Source: GCA-002282575 sp964646525
GTDB lineage: Bacteria; Pseudomonadota; Gammaproteobacteria; Thiomicrospirales; Thiomicrospiraceae
Length of the DNA stretch: 54,588 bases
Assembly: GCA_964646525.1 (NCBI GenBank)
Contig: CAZYER010000005.1
Span: 1-54,588, forward strand
Reading direction: 5' to 3'
The position numbers and the translations under genes were made by a program. The notes below the pieces were generated by a model, which was not told the DNA's origin, did not search any database, and was given only the letters and a program-made list of their open reading frames with translations. Below, one piece after another: positions 33,309 through 42,654 of the stretch. Every line of letters begins with the position of its first letter. Position 1 is the first letter of the stretch.

Positions 33309-33797
33309 ATGAATATGACCACCGAAGAAATGATTGACTACTTTCGTAAAAATCTGATTTGCGAAACCCTAACACGTCAAGAAGTGGCGACATTGCGCGA
33401 GTACTTACAGGATATTAGCTTCAAAAAAGACCAAGTGATTGCCGAAATTGGTGAAGTAGGCGATGCGCTCTATTTCGTTGTTAACGGAAAGTCGGGCTTA
33501 TATCGTGATGAAGAAGGTGAGGAGATTAAAGTCGCTAGCTTGAAAGAAGGCACTCTGGTTGGTGAAATGTCTTTCTTTGATCGCAAACCTCGTAATGTAC
33601 GTATGAAAGCTGATTCAAAGAATGTACAAATGTTGGTATTGACCCGTCCCATGTATCAACGTCTCAAAATTGAGCACCCAATTATTGCAGTTAATTTATT
33701 AGAAAATGCCATTGTTAGCTTAGATTATATTATTCGTCACATGGGGGATGATATTGCGAACTTGAATCATTATTTCTATGGCACGGGTCGCCGATAG
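33309..33797 (+). CDS. cyclic-nucleotide-binding domain protein
   Basis: A 162-residue protein made almost entirely of one CRP-type beta-barrel. An N-terminal helix (CETLTRQEVATLREYLQD) is followed by FKKDQVIAEIGEVGDALYFV, VNGKSGLYRDEEGEEIKVA, LKEGTLVGEMSFFDRKPRN, and the long C-helix. The pocket has the GE-SFFD-R pattern (GEMSFFDRKPRN), close to the cAMP phosphate-binding cassette. There is no helix-turn-helix, so it is not a CRP-like DNA-binding regulator; it may be a signal-binding subunit or a c-di-GMP/cAMP effector. A longer frame exists, but ATG 33309 gives the normal N-terminus. The context is within the translation cluster, before rpsO. Confidence 0.8.
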   Translation: MNMTTEEMIDYFRKNLICETLTRQEVATLREYLQDISFKKDQVIAEIGEVGDALYFVVNGKSGLYRDEEGEEIKVASLKEGTLVGEMSFFDRKPRNVRMKADSKNVQMLVLTRPMYQRLKIEHPIIAVNLLENAIVSLDYIIRHMGDDIANLNHYFYGTGRR

Positions 33798-33855
33798 CCC
33801 TATTGCGCTGTCATCTGGCGTTGTTGCTACGGAGCGAATTCGGCTTCGTTTGCTA

Positions 33856-33884
33856 TTGGCGCGAGCGTAAACTTGGGTTATAAT
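33856..33884 (+). promoter_or_regulatory. rpsO promoter
   Basis: TTGGCG, 17 bp, TATAAT (33879-33884); start near 33891, giving a leader of about 58 nt that contains the hairpin described next. Confidence 0.75.
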
Positions 33885-33899
33885 TAAAAATTCCCTGCT

Positions 33900-33934
33900 A
33901 TCGGTTGTGGGGGAAGATTTTTGTATAAACCGAT
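33900..33934 (+). promoter_or_regulatory. rpsO leader hairpin, possible S15 autoregulatory site
   Basis: ATCGGTT (33900-33906) pairs with AACCGAT (33928-33934) around a 21-nt loop, just upstream of the AGGAG ribosome site. Ribosomal protein S15 represses its own mRNA through structured leaders in many bacteria, so this is the natural candidate here; sequence alone does not prove binding. Confidence 0.5.
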
Positions 33935-33948
33935 CCTAGGAGTTTGAT

Positions 33949-34218
33949 ATGTCTTTATCTAAAGAACAAACTGCGGCGATTATTGCTGAACATGGCACCG
34001 TTGCAAATGATACTGGTTCACCTGAAGTGCAAGTTGCTTTGATGACCACACGTATCGTTCAATTAACTGAACATTTTAAAGCGCACAAAAAAGATCACCA
34101 TTCACGTCGTGGTCTGTTGCGTTTAGTTAGCCAACGTCGTAAGCTATTGGACTATCTGAATCGTAAAGATCATGAACGTTATAAAGCGTTAATTGCTCGT
34201 TTAGGCCTGCGTAAGTAA
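33949..34218 (+). CDS. rpsO: 30S ribosomal protein S15
   Basis: An 89-residue protein binding the central domain of 16S rRNA and bridging to the 50S subunit. The sequence has the standard QTAAIIAEHGTVANDTGSPE, VQVALMTTRIVQLTEHFKAH, DHHSRRGLLRLVSQRRKLLD and YLNRKDHERYKALIARLGLRK. TAGGAG precedes the ATG by 8 nt. It is followed by a strong terminator and pnp, the usual rpsO-pnp pair. Confidence 0.97.
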   Translation: MSLSKEQTAAIIAEHGTVANDTGSPEVQVALMTTRIVQLTEHFKAHKKDHHSRRGLLRLVSQRRKLLDYLNRKDHERYKALIARLGLRK

Positions 34219-34231
34219 TCCTTGCGCCAAT

Positions 34232-34264
34232 AAAAAGCCTGTCAGCAATGATAGGCTTTTTTTT
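34232..34264 (+). terminator. rpsO terminator
   Basis: A-run, AGCCTGTCA/TGATAGGCT stem (9 bp with one wobble) on a GCAA loop, then about ten Ts. Some read-through into pnp is expected, as in E. coli. Confidence 0.92.
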
Positions 34265-34302
34265 CACCCCGAATTTTTCGACATTGCAAAAGGCAGTTTT
34301 CC

Positions 34303-36417
34303 GTGTTTAATAAAAAAAGCATTTCTTTTCCTTATGGTCAGCACACAGTTACGTTAGAAACGGGTGAAATTGCTCGTCAAGCTGACGGTGCTGTTATGGT
34401 TAAAATGGGCGATACTCAGTTGCTTGTCACTGTTGTTGCAGCAAAAAAAGTAGCGCCGGGTCAAGATTTTTTCCCGCTGACGGTACATTATCAGGAAAAG
34501 GCCTTTGCCGCCGGTAAAATTCCTGGCGGTTACAATAAACGCGAAGGCAAGTTATCTGAAGCGGAAACTTTGATTTCTCGGTTAATTGATCGTCCTATTC
34601 GTCCTTTGTTCCCAGAAGGTTTTTTCAATGAAGTGCAAATTATTGCCACTTTGTTAGCCTTAGATCCAGAAATTTCGGCGGATATTCCAGCTATGATCGG
34701 TGCTTCTGCCGCATTGGCATTGTCAGGTGTGCCTTTTGATGGTCCTTTGGGGGGGGCTCGTGTTGGCTATGTGAATGGCGAATATGTTTTGAATCCTTCG
34801 CGTGAACAAATGAAAGTGAGCGATTTGGATTTAGTCGTTGCGGGTACATCGCAGGCAGTGCTTATGGTTGAATCTGAAGCTAAAGAGTTGTCGGAAGAGA
34901 CCATGTTGGGTGCAGTGGTGTTTGGTCACCATCAAATGCAAGCTGCGATCGCGGCTATTAATAGCTTTGCTGCTGATGCAGGAAAAGCGCCTTGGGACTG
35001 GACGCCACCAGTCGAAAACACTGAGTTGAAAAATGCATTACAGACTCTGGTGGGTGAGCGTTTAGGTGATGCCTATCGTATTACCGAAAAACAAGTGCGT
35101 TACAGCACCGTTGGTGCTTTGCGAGACGAAGCGATTGTGGCTTTAAGTGGCGGCGATGAGCCTGCATTCAGTCAGTCTGACGTTGAAAATGCGTTTGGTA
35201 AGCTAGAAGAGCGCATCGTGCGTGACCGCATTTTAGCGGGTGAGCCACGTATTGATGGCCGTGATACCAAAACCATTCGTCCGATCAATGTTCAAGTCGG
35301 TGTTTTACCTCGTGTTCATGGTTCTGCTTTGTTTACGCGTGGTGAAACTCAGGCCTTGGTGGTGACAACCTTGGGTACTGAGTCTGATGCGAAAATTACC
35401 GATGATTTGGCAACGGGTGCTTACAAAGATCGATTCCAGCTGCATTATAATTTCCCGCCCTACTCGGTGGGTGAAACGGGTCGTCTGGGTGCGCCAGGTC
35501 GTCGCGAAATTGGTCATGGTAACCTAGCACGTCGTGGCGTTTTCCCTATGGTACCTTCACAGGAAAATTGGCCCTACACGATTCGTATCGTATCTGAAAT
35601 CACCGAGTCAAATGGTTCTTCCTCTATGGCGACTGTTTGTGGTTCCTCTTTATCTATGATGGATGCGGGTATTCCATTAAAAGCGCCTGTTGCTGGTATT
35701 GCGATGGGCTTAATTAAAGAGGGCGATCGCTTTGCTGTGTTGTCGGATATTTTAGGCGATGAAGATCATCTTGGTGATATGGATTTCAAAGTAGCTGGAA
35801 CGGCGAATGGTATTACTGCGTTGCAGATGGACATTAAGATTAATGGTATTACGCCTGAGATTATGGATGTTGCTGTGAATCAAGCTAAGGCTGGGCGTTT
35901 GCATATTTTGGGTATCATGAATGCGGTTATTGAGCGCCCGCGTGCAGAAGTATCTGAATGGGCTCCACGCTTTACGGTATTCAAAATTAATCCTGATAAA
36001 ATCCGTGATGTGATTGGTAAAGGTGGTGCGGTGATTCGTAACATCACTGAACAAACGGGCACAACGGTTGAATTAAGTGACGATGGTACGGTTAAAATTG
36101 CATCAGTCACCAAAGCCGCTGCAGCAGCGGCACGCAAAATGATTGACGATATTACAGCTGAAATCGAAGTCGGTAAAACCTACCGTGGTAAAGTCGTTAA
36201 ATTGGCTGAATTTGGTGCTTTCGTTAACGTCTTGCCGGGTAAAGACGGATTGGTACATATTTCGCAAATCGCTCATGAGCGTGTCGAGGATGTCAGTAAA
36301 TATTTATCTGAAGGTCAGGAAGTGAATGTTTACGTGATGGAACTTGATAAACAAGGTAAAGTTCGCTTAACCATGAAAAATGTCGATCAGACAAGCTTGC
36401 CAGCTTTAGCTGAGTAA
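34303..36417 (+). CDS. pnp: polyribonucleotide nucleotidyltransferase (PNPase)
   Basis: Phosphorolytic 3-prime exonuclease of the RNA degradosome, trimeric. 704 residues: two RNase PH-like halves (TVHYQEKAFAAGKIPGGY-type first half with KREGKLSEAETL, and the active second half with RGETQALVVTTLG and FPPYSVGETGRLGAPGRREIGHG), then a KH domain (VIGKGGAVIRNITEQTG) and an S1 domain (YRGKVVKLAEFGAFVNVLPG). The start is GTG 34303, whose first codons MFNKKSISFPYGQHTV match the family; no clear Shine-Dalgarno is visible. A UACG-capped terminator follows. Confidence 0.97.
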   Translation: MFNKKSISFPYGQHTVTLETGEIARQADGAVMVKMGDTQLLVTVVAAKKVAPGQDFFPLTVHYQEKAFAAGKIPGGYNKREGKLSEAETLISRLIDRPIRPLFPEGFFNEVQIIATLLALDPEISADIPAMIGASAALALSGVPFDGPLGGARVGYVNGEYVLNPSREQMKVSDLDLVVAGTSQAVLMVESEAKELSEETMLGAVVFGHHQMQAAIAAINSFAADAGKAPWDWTPPVENTELKNALQTLVGERLGDAYRITEKQVRYSTVGALRDEAIVALSGGDEPAFSQSDVENAFGKLEERIVRDRILAGEPRIDGRDTKTIRPINVQVGVLPRVHGSALFTRGETQALVVTTLGTESDAKITDDLATGAYKDRFQLHYNFPPYSVGETGRLGAPGRREIGHGNLARRGVFPMVPSQENWPYTIRIVSEITESNGSSSMATVCGSSLSMMDAGIPLKAPVAGIAMGLIKEGDRFAVLSDILGDEDHLGDMDFKVAGTANGITALQMDIKINGITPEIMDVAVNQAKAGRLHILGIMNAVIERPRAEVSEWAPRFTVFKINPDKIRDVIGKGGAVIRNITEQTGTTVELSDDGTVKIASVTKAAAAAARKMIDDITAEIEVGKTYRGKVVKLAEFGAFVNVLPGKDGLVHISQIAHERVEDVSKYLSEGQEVNVYVMELDKQGKVRLTMKNVDQTSLPALAE

Positions 36418-36431
36418 TTTTGCTCATATGG

Positions 36432-36457
36432 AAGCACCGCTACGGCGGTGCTTTTGT
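36432..36457 (+). terminator. pnp terminator
   Basis: AGCACCGC, TACG tetraloop (UNCG class), GCGGTGCT, then TTT. Between it and leuC lie about 200 bp of AT-rich sequence with no gene and no obvious leucine-rich leader peptide. Confidence 0.9.
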
Positions 36458-36654
36458 ATTTATATTTTATTGTGCTTTAGCTTAGATATTGATTTAATCT
36501 TGCTAGCATTGTTAGGATTTTAGTTTTTTGTGGTAAGAAGTCATGTTTTTATGCCATAAAATGCAAGAATCTTGTTTCGATGATTTTGTACAATAAAACT
36601 GATGGAATTAAGTAATCGCCTTCTTTGAAGAAGTGTTGAATGAGGATGTGAAAA

Positions 36655-38073
36655 ATGGCTGGAAAAACACTGTATGACAAACTTTGGGATCAACACGTCG
36701 TTCGTATGGATGCCGATGGTACGGCATTGATTTACATTGATCGTCAATTAGTACATGAAGTAACTAGCCCACAAGCTTTTGAAGGCTTGCGTATTGCACA
36801 TCGCAAACCTTGGCGTATTTCAGCGAATGCTGCCGTTCCCGATCATAATGTCCCAACGACAGATCGTTCTGGTGGTGTGGATGCAATTGTGGATCCGATT
36901 TCGCGTATTCAAGTACAAACGCTAGATAAAAATGCGAGTGAGTTTGGAATTACCGAATTTAAAATGGGTGATATTCGTCAGGGCATCGTGCATGTTGTTG
37001 GTCCAGAGCAGGGTCTCACTTTGCCAGGTATGACGGTAGTTTGTGGGGATTCTCATACCTCTACGCATGGCGCAGTGGGTGCCTTGGCTTTTGGTATTGG
37101 CACTTCGGAAGTAGAGCACGTTTTGGCAACACAATGTTTGTTGCAGAAAAAAATGAAAAACATGCGCATTCGCGTGGAAGGCAAACTACAGTCAGGTGTC
37201 ACCGCTAAAGACGTGGTTTTGGCGATTATCGGTAAGATTGGTACGGCGGGCGGTACGGGCTATGCCATCGAGTTCGCAGGTCAGGTTATTCGTGACTTGT
37301 CGGTTGAAGGACGTATGACCATTTGTAATATGTCGATTGAAGCGGGGGCGCGTGCCGGTATGGTTGCACCTGACGAGAAGACGATTGCTTATGTACTAGG
37401 TCGCCCTTTTGCGCCTAAAGGTGACGTGATGGCTAAGGCAATTGAAGCTTGGAAACACTTGTACTCGGATGATGATGCCGTATTTGACGCGGAAGTCGTG
37501 TTGCAGGGTGAAGATATTGCACCACAAGTTTCTTGGGGAACCTCGCCTGAAATGGTGATTCCAGTTACGGGCGCCGTGCCAGATCCTGAGGCAGAATCCG
37601 ATGCCGTGAAAGCGGGTAGTATCCGTCGTGCGCTCGATTACATGGGCTTGAAGCCAGGTATGAAGGCCACCGACATTCCTGTCAATGTGGTGTTTATTGG
37701 CTCTTGTACCAATTCTCGTATTGAAGACTTGCGTCAAGCGGCAGCGGTATTGAAAGGTAAAAAAATCGCTGAGTCTGTAGAAATGGCGTTGGTTGTACCT
37801 GGTTCTGGTTTAGTGAAGCAACAAGCGGAACAAGAAGGACTGGATAAAATTTTTACCGATGCTGGTTTTGAATGGCGTGAACCAGGCTGTTCGATGTGTT
37901 TGGCGATGAACGCGGATCGTGTACCAGCAGGTAAACACTGTGCTTCGACGTCGAATCGTAATTTTGAAGGTCGTCAGGGCGCAGGTGGTCGCACTCATTT
38001 GGTGAGTCCGGCGATGGCGGCAGCTGCAGCGGTAGCGGGGCATTTTGTTGATGTGCGTAGTGTGATGGCGTAA
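36655..38073 (+). CDS. leuC: 3-isopropylmalate dehydratase large subunit
   Basis: Leucine biosynthesis: isomerises 2-isopropylmalate to 3-isopropylmalate with LeuD, using a [4Fe-4S] cluster. 472 residues, aconitase superfamily. Conserved parts include TLYDKLWDQHVV, VPTTDRS, VVCGDSHTSTHGAVGALAFG, and the cluster cysteines in GSCTNSR and EPGCSMCLAMN, followed by SNRNFEGRQGAGGRTHLVSP. AGGATG lies upstream of the ATG. No leucine-rich leader peptide or leu attenuator was seen in the region before it. Confidence 0.97.
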   Translation: MAGKTLYDKLWDQHVVRMDADGTALIYIDRQLVHEVTSPQAFEGLRIAHRKPWRISANAAVPDHNVPTTDRSGGVDAIVDPISRIQVQTLDKNASEFGITEFKMGDIRQGIVHVVGPEQGLTLPGMTVVCGDSHTSTHGAVGALAFGIGTSEVEHVLATQCLLQKKMKNMRIRVEGKLQSGVTAKDVVLAIIGKIGTAGGTGYAIEFAGQVIRDLSVEGRMTICNMSIEAGARAGMVAPDEKTIAYVLGRPFAPKGDVMAKAIEAWKHLYSDDDAVFDAEVVLQGEDIAPQVSWGTSPEMVIPVTGAVPDPEAESDAVKAGSIRRALDYMGLKPGMKATDIPVNVVFIGSCTNSRIEDLRQAAAVLKGKKIAESVEMALVVPGSGLVKQQAEQEGLDKIFTDAGFEWREPGCSMCLAMNADRVPAGKHCASTSNRNFEGRQGAGGRTHLVSPAMAAAAAVAGHFVDVRSVMA

Positions 38074-38088
38074 TAGAGGAGTTTATTC

Positions 38089-38733
38089 ATGTATCAATTT
38101 ACAACATTAACCGCTGTGGTTGCGCCTTTAGATCGTGCTAACGTCGATACCGATGCCATTATTCCCAAACAGTTTCTGAAATCGATTAAACGTTCGGGTT
38201 TTGGTCCTTTTGCTTTTGATGAGTGGCGTTATAAAGACGTTGGTGAACCAGATATGGACTGCACACATCGTCCCCTTAACCCCGATTTTTCGTTGAATCA
38301 GCCACGCTATCAAGGCGCTAAAATTCTGCTGACACGTCAAAATTTTGGTTGTGGTTCATCGCGTGAACATGCGCCTTGGGCGTTGAAAGATTATGGTTTT
38401 GATGCCATTATCGCACCAAGCTATGCCGATATTTTCTTTAACAATAGTTTTAAGAATGGCATTTTACCCATTGTTTTATTAGATGATTTAGTGCAACAGC
38501 TATTCGAAGAAGTGGAAGCTAACGAAGGTTACAAGCTAACCATTGATTTACCTTCGCAAACCATTAACACGCCTTCAGGTCAGCAGATTAGTTTCACTGT
38601 TGATCCGTTTCGTAAACATTGTTTGCTGAACGGTTTGGATGATATTGGTTTAACATTGCAACACGCTGATGAAATTAAGCGTTTTGAGGATGCGCGCCGA
38701 ATCTCGATGCCATGGATGTTTAACGACCAATGA
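38089..38733 (+). CDS. leuD: 3-isopropylmalate dehydratase small subunit
   Basis: The swivelling domain subunit that completes the LeuC active site. 214 residues with the standard RANVDTDAIIPKQFLKSI, the FGCGSSREHAPWAL active-site loop and IAPSYADIFFNNSFKNGILP. GAGGAG lies 8 nt before the ATG. The gene ends overlapping the next start by 4 nt (ATGA). The usual next gene, leuB, is absent; a Mrp-type ATPase gene takes its place. Confidence 0.97.
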   Translation: MYQFTTLTAVVAPLDRANVDTDAIIPKQFLKSIKRSGFGPFAFDEWRYKDVGEPDMDCTHRPLNPDFSLNQPRYQGAKILLTRQNFGCGSSREHAPWALKDYGFDAIIAPSYADIFFNNSFKNGILPIVLLDDLVQQLFEEVEANEGYKLTIDLPSQTINTPSGQQISFTVDPFRKHCLLNGLDDIGLTLQHADEIKRFEDARRISMPWMFNDQ

Positions 38734-39851
38734 AAACATGGTTAAACAAACTCTTTGCGCGTGAGCTCAATACCGACACGCAAGCACAACTCGCTCGTTT
38801 GCTTGACGAGGTGGTAGATAGTTTTTCGGGGCAATCACTGAATGAATGGTTGGTCGATGCACGTCAAGGTTTTTTGGGATTATCGCTAGTTTTTGAGGTG
38901 CCTTATCCAGCGAAAAGTTTGTGGGCAAATTGGCAACAACAGATTGAAGCTAAAGCTCAGTCTGCTGGCTTAACGGTTAGTCAAGTCGATTTTGTGCTGA
39001 AAGTGGTTGCCCGACAAACGCAGGGCAATATTGATCCAATAGCGGGTGTTACCAATATCATTGCTGTTGGCTCTGGTAAGGGGGGCGTGGGTAAAAGTAC
39101 CACTTCAGCAAACTTGGCGCTGGCTTTAGCCAGTGAGGGTGCTAGAGTTGGTGTGTTGGATGCCGACATTTATGGTCCGAGTATGCCAACGGTATTTGGT
39201 TTGGTTGGCAAGATGCCGCACAGTGTCGATGGTAAAACCATGGAACCATTGGTTGCTTATGACGTTAAGGTCAATTCAATCGGCTTTTTGGTTGAAGCTG
39301 ACTCGCCAATGATTTGGCGAGGTCCTGTTGTCACGGGTAGCTTGATGCAATTAATCAATGAAACCAATTGGGGTAGTTTAGATTATTTAATCGTCGATTT
39401 ACCTCCTGGTACAGGCGATACCCAGTTGACCATGGCGCAAAAAATTCCTGTTGCTGGTGCAGTCATTGTTACTACGCCGCAAGATTTGGCAATGATTGAT
39501 GCGCGTAAAGGCCTGAAGATGTTTGAGAAGGTCAATATTCCTGTATTGGGTATTGTCGAAAACATGGCGTTACATGTTTGTAGTCAGTGTGGTCACGTTG
39601 AACCCATCTTTGGTGAGGGCGGTGGTGCGAAAATGGCGCATGACTTTAATGTTAAGCTCTTAGCTTCTTTACCTTTAACCATGAGCATTCGTGTCCAAGC
39701 CGACAGCGGCAAGCCAACAATGGTGGCAGAACCAGAGGGTGAAATTGCGCAACATTATCGTCAGTTAGGGTATCAAGTCGGTGCAGCTTTAGCTTTACGT
39801 CCGCAAAGTTTTGCTAATAAGTTTGGTAAGATCGAAGTAAAAGCTCTTTAA
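38730..39851 (+). CDS. mrp: Mrp/ApbC iron-sulfur cluster carrier ATPase
   Basis: Cytoplasmic P-loop protein that transfers [4Fe-4S] clusters to target proteins. 373 residues: an unusual, weakly conserved N-terminal domain (1-100), then the MinD/Mrp ATPase with deviant Walker GKGGVGKST (116-124), DADIYGPSMPTVFGL, DYLIVDLPPGTGDTQLT, and the cluster-binding CSQCGH (CxxC) near residue 290. Start overlap with leuD (ATGA) argues for coupled translation. LeuCD needs a [4Fe-4S] cluster, so the pairing is functionally sensible. Confidence 0.93.
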   Translation: MKTWLNKLFARELNTDTQAQLARLLDEVVDSFSGQSLNEWLVDARQGFLGLSLVFEVPYPAKSLWANWQQQIEAKAQSAGLTVSQVDFVLKVVARQTQGNIDPIAGVTNIIAVGSGKGGVGKSTTSANLALALASEGARVGVLDADIYGPSMPTVFGLVGKMPHSVDGKTMEPLVAYDVKVNSIGFLVEADSPMIWRGPVVTGSLMQLINETNWGSLDYLIVDLPPGTGDTQLTMAQKIPVAGAVIVTTPQDLAMIDARKGLKMFEKVNIPVLGIVENMALHVCSQCGHVEPIFGEGGGAKMAHDFNVKLLASLPLTMSIRVQADSGKPTMVAEPEGEIAQHYRQLGYQVGAALALRPQSFANKFGKIEVKAL

Positions 39852-39873
39852 TTGCTCGTATCCTTCGCTTGCA

Positions 39874-39903
39874 TTGGTTTATTTAGGCCTCCTCGGTTAA
39901 AAT
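39874..39903 (+). promoter_or_regulatory. possible ftsK promoter
   Basis: TTGGTT, 18 bp, TAAAAT, about 35 bp before the ftsK ATG region leader. Moderate match only. Confidence 0.45.
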
Positions 39904-39943
39904 GAACCTATTGTTTTAATCGACTATTTCATAAGGGCATTTC

Positions 39944-42643
39944 ATGCAGACTTCGTCGTCTGGCACACACTTGCGAGCTTCACAAAAACCAGCGTTAGGC
40001 TTGATTGCTCGCTTGCGTCAGCGTTCTGAGCAGTTTAATGGCTTACTCACGCATGAGTGGGGCTTACTCATTGGCTTTGTGCTAGCACTCTTTCTGTTTT
40101 TGGTGCTATTCAGTTACGATCCTCGTGATGCAGGGTTTTTCTCATCTGGAACTGCCGAAGGTAAGCTCTATAATTGGGGTGATGCTACTGGGGCGTGGAT
40201 TGCTTCCTTACTGTTGTTTTTGTTTGGTGTCTTTGCTTACGCAGTTCCTTTTGGTGTTGCATTGGTTAGTTGGGTCGTATTTCGCATTCGTGTGAATCAA
40301 TCAGAACTGAATCGTCGCCAACTACTTATTTCTTCGGTCAGTCTGTTTTTGCTGCTTTCAACCGGTGCGGCACTGGCATCTCTCTATCTGAATGGACTGG
40401 ATTGGTTTGTCCCCTTGCCTTATTCGGGTGGCGGCATGTGGGGCTATGCGCTGGCTCAATTTATGGTGTCGGCGATTGACCGTTTGGCGGCTACCTTGTT
40501 GTTGTTGTCTTTTTTTGCTTTGGCGTTTAGTTGGATTGTCGGTATCAGTTTGTTACAACTGGTTGATGTAACTGGCGAAATTTTATGGTTATCCTGGCAT
40601 TGGACAGCTGAAAACTGGCAAGATAAATGGAAGCCAGGATTACTGGCTTTTATGGACTGGTTGGCTGAGAAGTATCAAGCTTGGCGACGGGGTGAGCGCG
40701 TTTTACCCACGCAACAAGCATTTATTGCATGGCTGTTCACAACATGGTCTGACCTTAAAGCTCATATCGCAAAGTTGATTCTAGGGCGTCCAGCTGTACC
40801 AGAACGTCCAGTTGGTGAGCATTTTAAGTCTACAGACTCAACTGACATGGCGCGCGCTTGGTCGGTTAAAACGGCGGATATTCCAGGCTTAGTTCAGCCT
40901 ATGTCAGACGATGTGCCACATAGGATGGTGCGCACCGCTAGCGATAATGAAAACAGTCTATACAGAGAACCAAGTGTTGCTGTTCAAGAGGAGCAAACAC
41001 CTAAGCTCGTTATGCCCGTTATGGAGCCATCTGCTCAGTCTGAAGTGCTGCCTTCATCAGAGCATTTAGCTGCGATGATGGATATGGCTTTGAAAGTGCG
41101 TGATGATCGTGGTGTTACATTAGTGGACGAAACCAAGCAAGCTAGTTTGCCGTCTTTATCTTTGTTAGATGAAATTCCCAAGCAAGTGCATTCAATTGAT
41201 AAGTCGGTGTTGGAATCGATGGGCGTATTGTTAGAACAGACGCTGAAAGAATACAACATTAAGGCCGATGTAGTGGGCATTGTTTCAGGTCCAGTGGTGA
41301 CTCTGTTTGAGTTGCAGCCAGCTCCGGGTGTTAAGGTGGGCTCCATCACCAATTTAGCTAAAGATTTAGCGCGTTCCATGTCGGTTCTTGCTGTGCGTGT
41401 CGTGGATATTATTCCCGGAAAATCAGTGATTGGCATTGAGATCCCGAATCCAGTACAAGAGTCGATTAGTTTCCGAGAGGTACTTTCTTCGGACGTCTAT
41501 CAGCATACGAGCATGACGTTACCCTTAGTTATGGGTAAGGATACTGCAGGTCGCCCCGTTGTCGCTGACTTGGCTAAAATGCCGCATGCCTTGGTGGCGG
41601 GTCAAACTGGTTCGGGTAAATCGGTTGGTGTGAATGCGATGATCGTCAGCTTGCTTTATCATGCAACGGCTGATGAAGTTAAGTTCATTATGATTGACCC
41701 TAAAATGCTAGAACTCTCTGTCTATGAGGGAATTCCTCATTTATTAGCACCAGTTGTTACAGATATGAGCGAAGCGGCTAATGCATTGCGTTGGTGTGTG
41801 GTGGAGATGGAGCGACGTTATCAGCTCATGTCGAAATTGGGTGTGCGCAATATTGCTGGTTATAACGAAAAAGTTCAAGCAGCCATAGATGCCGGTAAAC
41901 CCATTATCGACCCAACCGCCACCATGCCGATGATGGGTACGTTTGATATGGCACCGCCGATGCCTACGTTAGAACCTTTGCCTTATATCGTGGTGATTGT
42001 TGATGAGTTTGCTGACCTATTCATGGTAGTGGGTAAAAAGATTGAAGAGTTGATTGCTCGACTGGCGCAAAAGGCAAGGGCTGCGGGTATTCATTTGGTT
42101 TTAGCAACGCAACGTCCTTCAGTTGATGTGGTCACAGGGCTGATTAAAGCCAATATTCCCGCACGGGTTTCGTTTAAGGTCGCTTCTAAGATCGACTCTC
42201 GTACCATTCTCGATCAAATGGGGGCAGACCAATTATTAGGGCGTGGGGATATGCTCTACTTAGGTAATGGCATGAGTATTCCCCAACGCGTGCATGGTCC
42301 TTTTGTTTCCGATGATGAAGTGCATCGAGTGGTTGAGTTTTTGAAAACACAGGGGACGCCTGAATACGTCACCTTAGATCCAGCGGCAGCCTTGGGTGGT
42401 GGCGGTTCGGCATCCTTGACTGGTTTGTTTGATGATGAAGCAGGCGGAGCGGAAAAAGACGTGCTTTACGATGAAGCAGTTGCGTTTGTTATTGAAGCGC
42501 GTCGAGTATCGGTTTCCAGTGTGCAGCGCCGTTTCAAAATTGGTTATAACCGAGCGGCACGCATTGTAGAAGCGATGGAGGCTGCCGGTTTAGTCAGTGC
42601 TCAACAACCCAATGGTAATCGTGAAGTACTTGGTATCGAATAA
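39944..42643 (+). CDS. ftsK: DNA translocase FtsK
   Basis: Septum-bound motor that clears chromosome dimers and terminus DNA at division. 899 residues: four N-terminal membrane segments (about 45-195), a variable linker (240-430), and the motor with Walker A GQTGSGKS near 553, Walker B YIVVIVDEFADLF, and the KOPS-reading gamma winged helix at the end (ISVSSVQRRFKIGYNRAARIVE-type sequence, here VSVSSVQRRFKIGYNRAARI). LolA and RarA follow, the standard order. The linker is shorter than in E. coli. Confidence 0.96.
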   Translation: MQTSSSGTHLRASQKPALGLIARLRQRSEQFNGLLTHEWGLLIGFVLALFLFLVLFSYDPRDAGFFSSGTAEGKLYNWGDATGAWIASLLLFLFGVFAYAVPFGVALVSWVVFRIRVNQSELNRRQLLISSVSLFLLLSTGAALASLYLNGLDWFVPLPYSGGGMWGYALAQFMVSAIDRLAATLLLLSFFALAFSWIVGISLLQLVDVTGEILWLSWHWTAENWQDKWKPGLLAFMDWLAEKYQAWRRGERVLPTQQAFIAWLFTTWSDLKAHIAKLILGRPAVPERPVGEHFKSTDSTDMARAWSVKTADIPGLVQPMSDDVPHRMVRTASDNENSLYREPSVAVQEEQTPKLVMPVMEPSAQSEVLPSSEHLAAMMDMALKVRDDRGVTLVDETKQASLPSLSLLDEIPKQVHSIDKSVLESMGVLLEQTLKEYNIKADVVGIVSGPVVTLFELQPAPGVKVGSITNLAKDLARSMSVLAVRVVDIIPGKSVIGIEIPNPVQESISFREVLSSDVYQHTSMTLPLVMGKDTAGRPVVADLAKMPHALVAGQTGSGKSVGVNAMIVSLLYHATADEVKFIMIDPKMLELSVYEGIPHLLAPVVTDMSEAANALRWCVVEMERRYQLMSKLGVRNIAGYNEKVQAAIDAGKPIIDPTATMPMMGTFDMAPPMPTLEPLPYIVVIVDEFADLFMVVGKKIEELIARLAQKARAAGIHLVLATQRPSVDVVTGLIKANIPARVSFKVASKIDSRTILDQMGADQLLGRGDMLYLGNGMSIPQRVHGPFVSDDEVHRVVEFLKTQGTPEYVTLDPAAALGGGGSASLTGLFDDEAGGAEKDVLYDEAVAFVIEARRVSVSSVQRRFKIGYNRAARIVEAMEAAGLVSAQQPNGNREVLGIE

Positions 42644-42654
42644 AGGAATAAAAA

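Noticed and set aside
36541..36600. leu leader peptide or attenuator before leuC
   Set aside because: The only short frame there has a single leucine and no terminator follows it.
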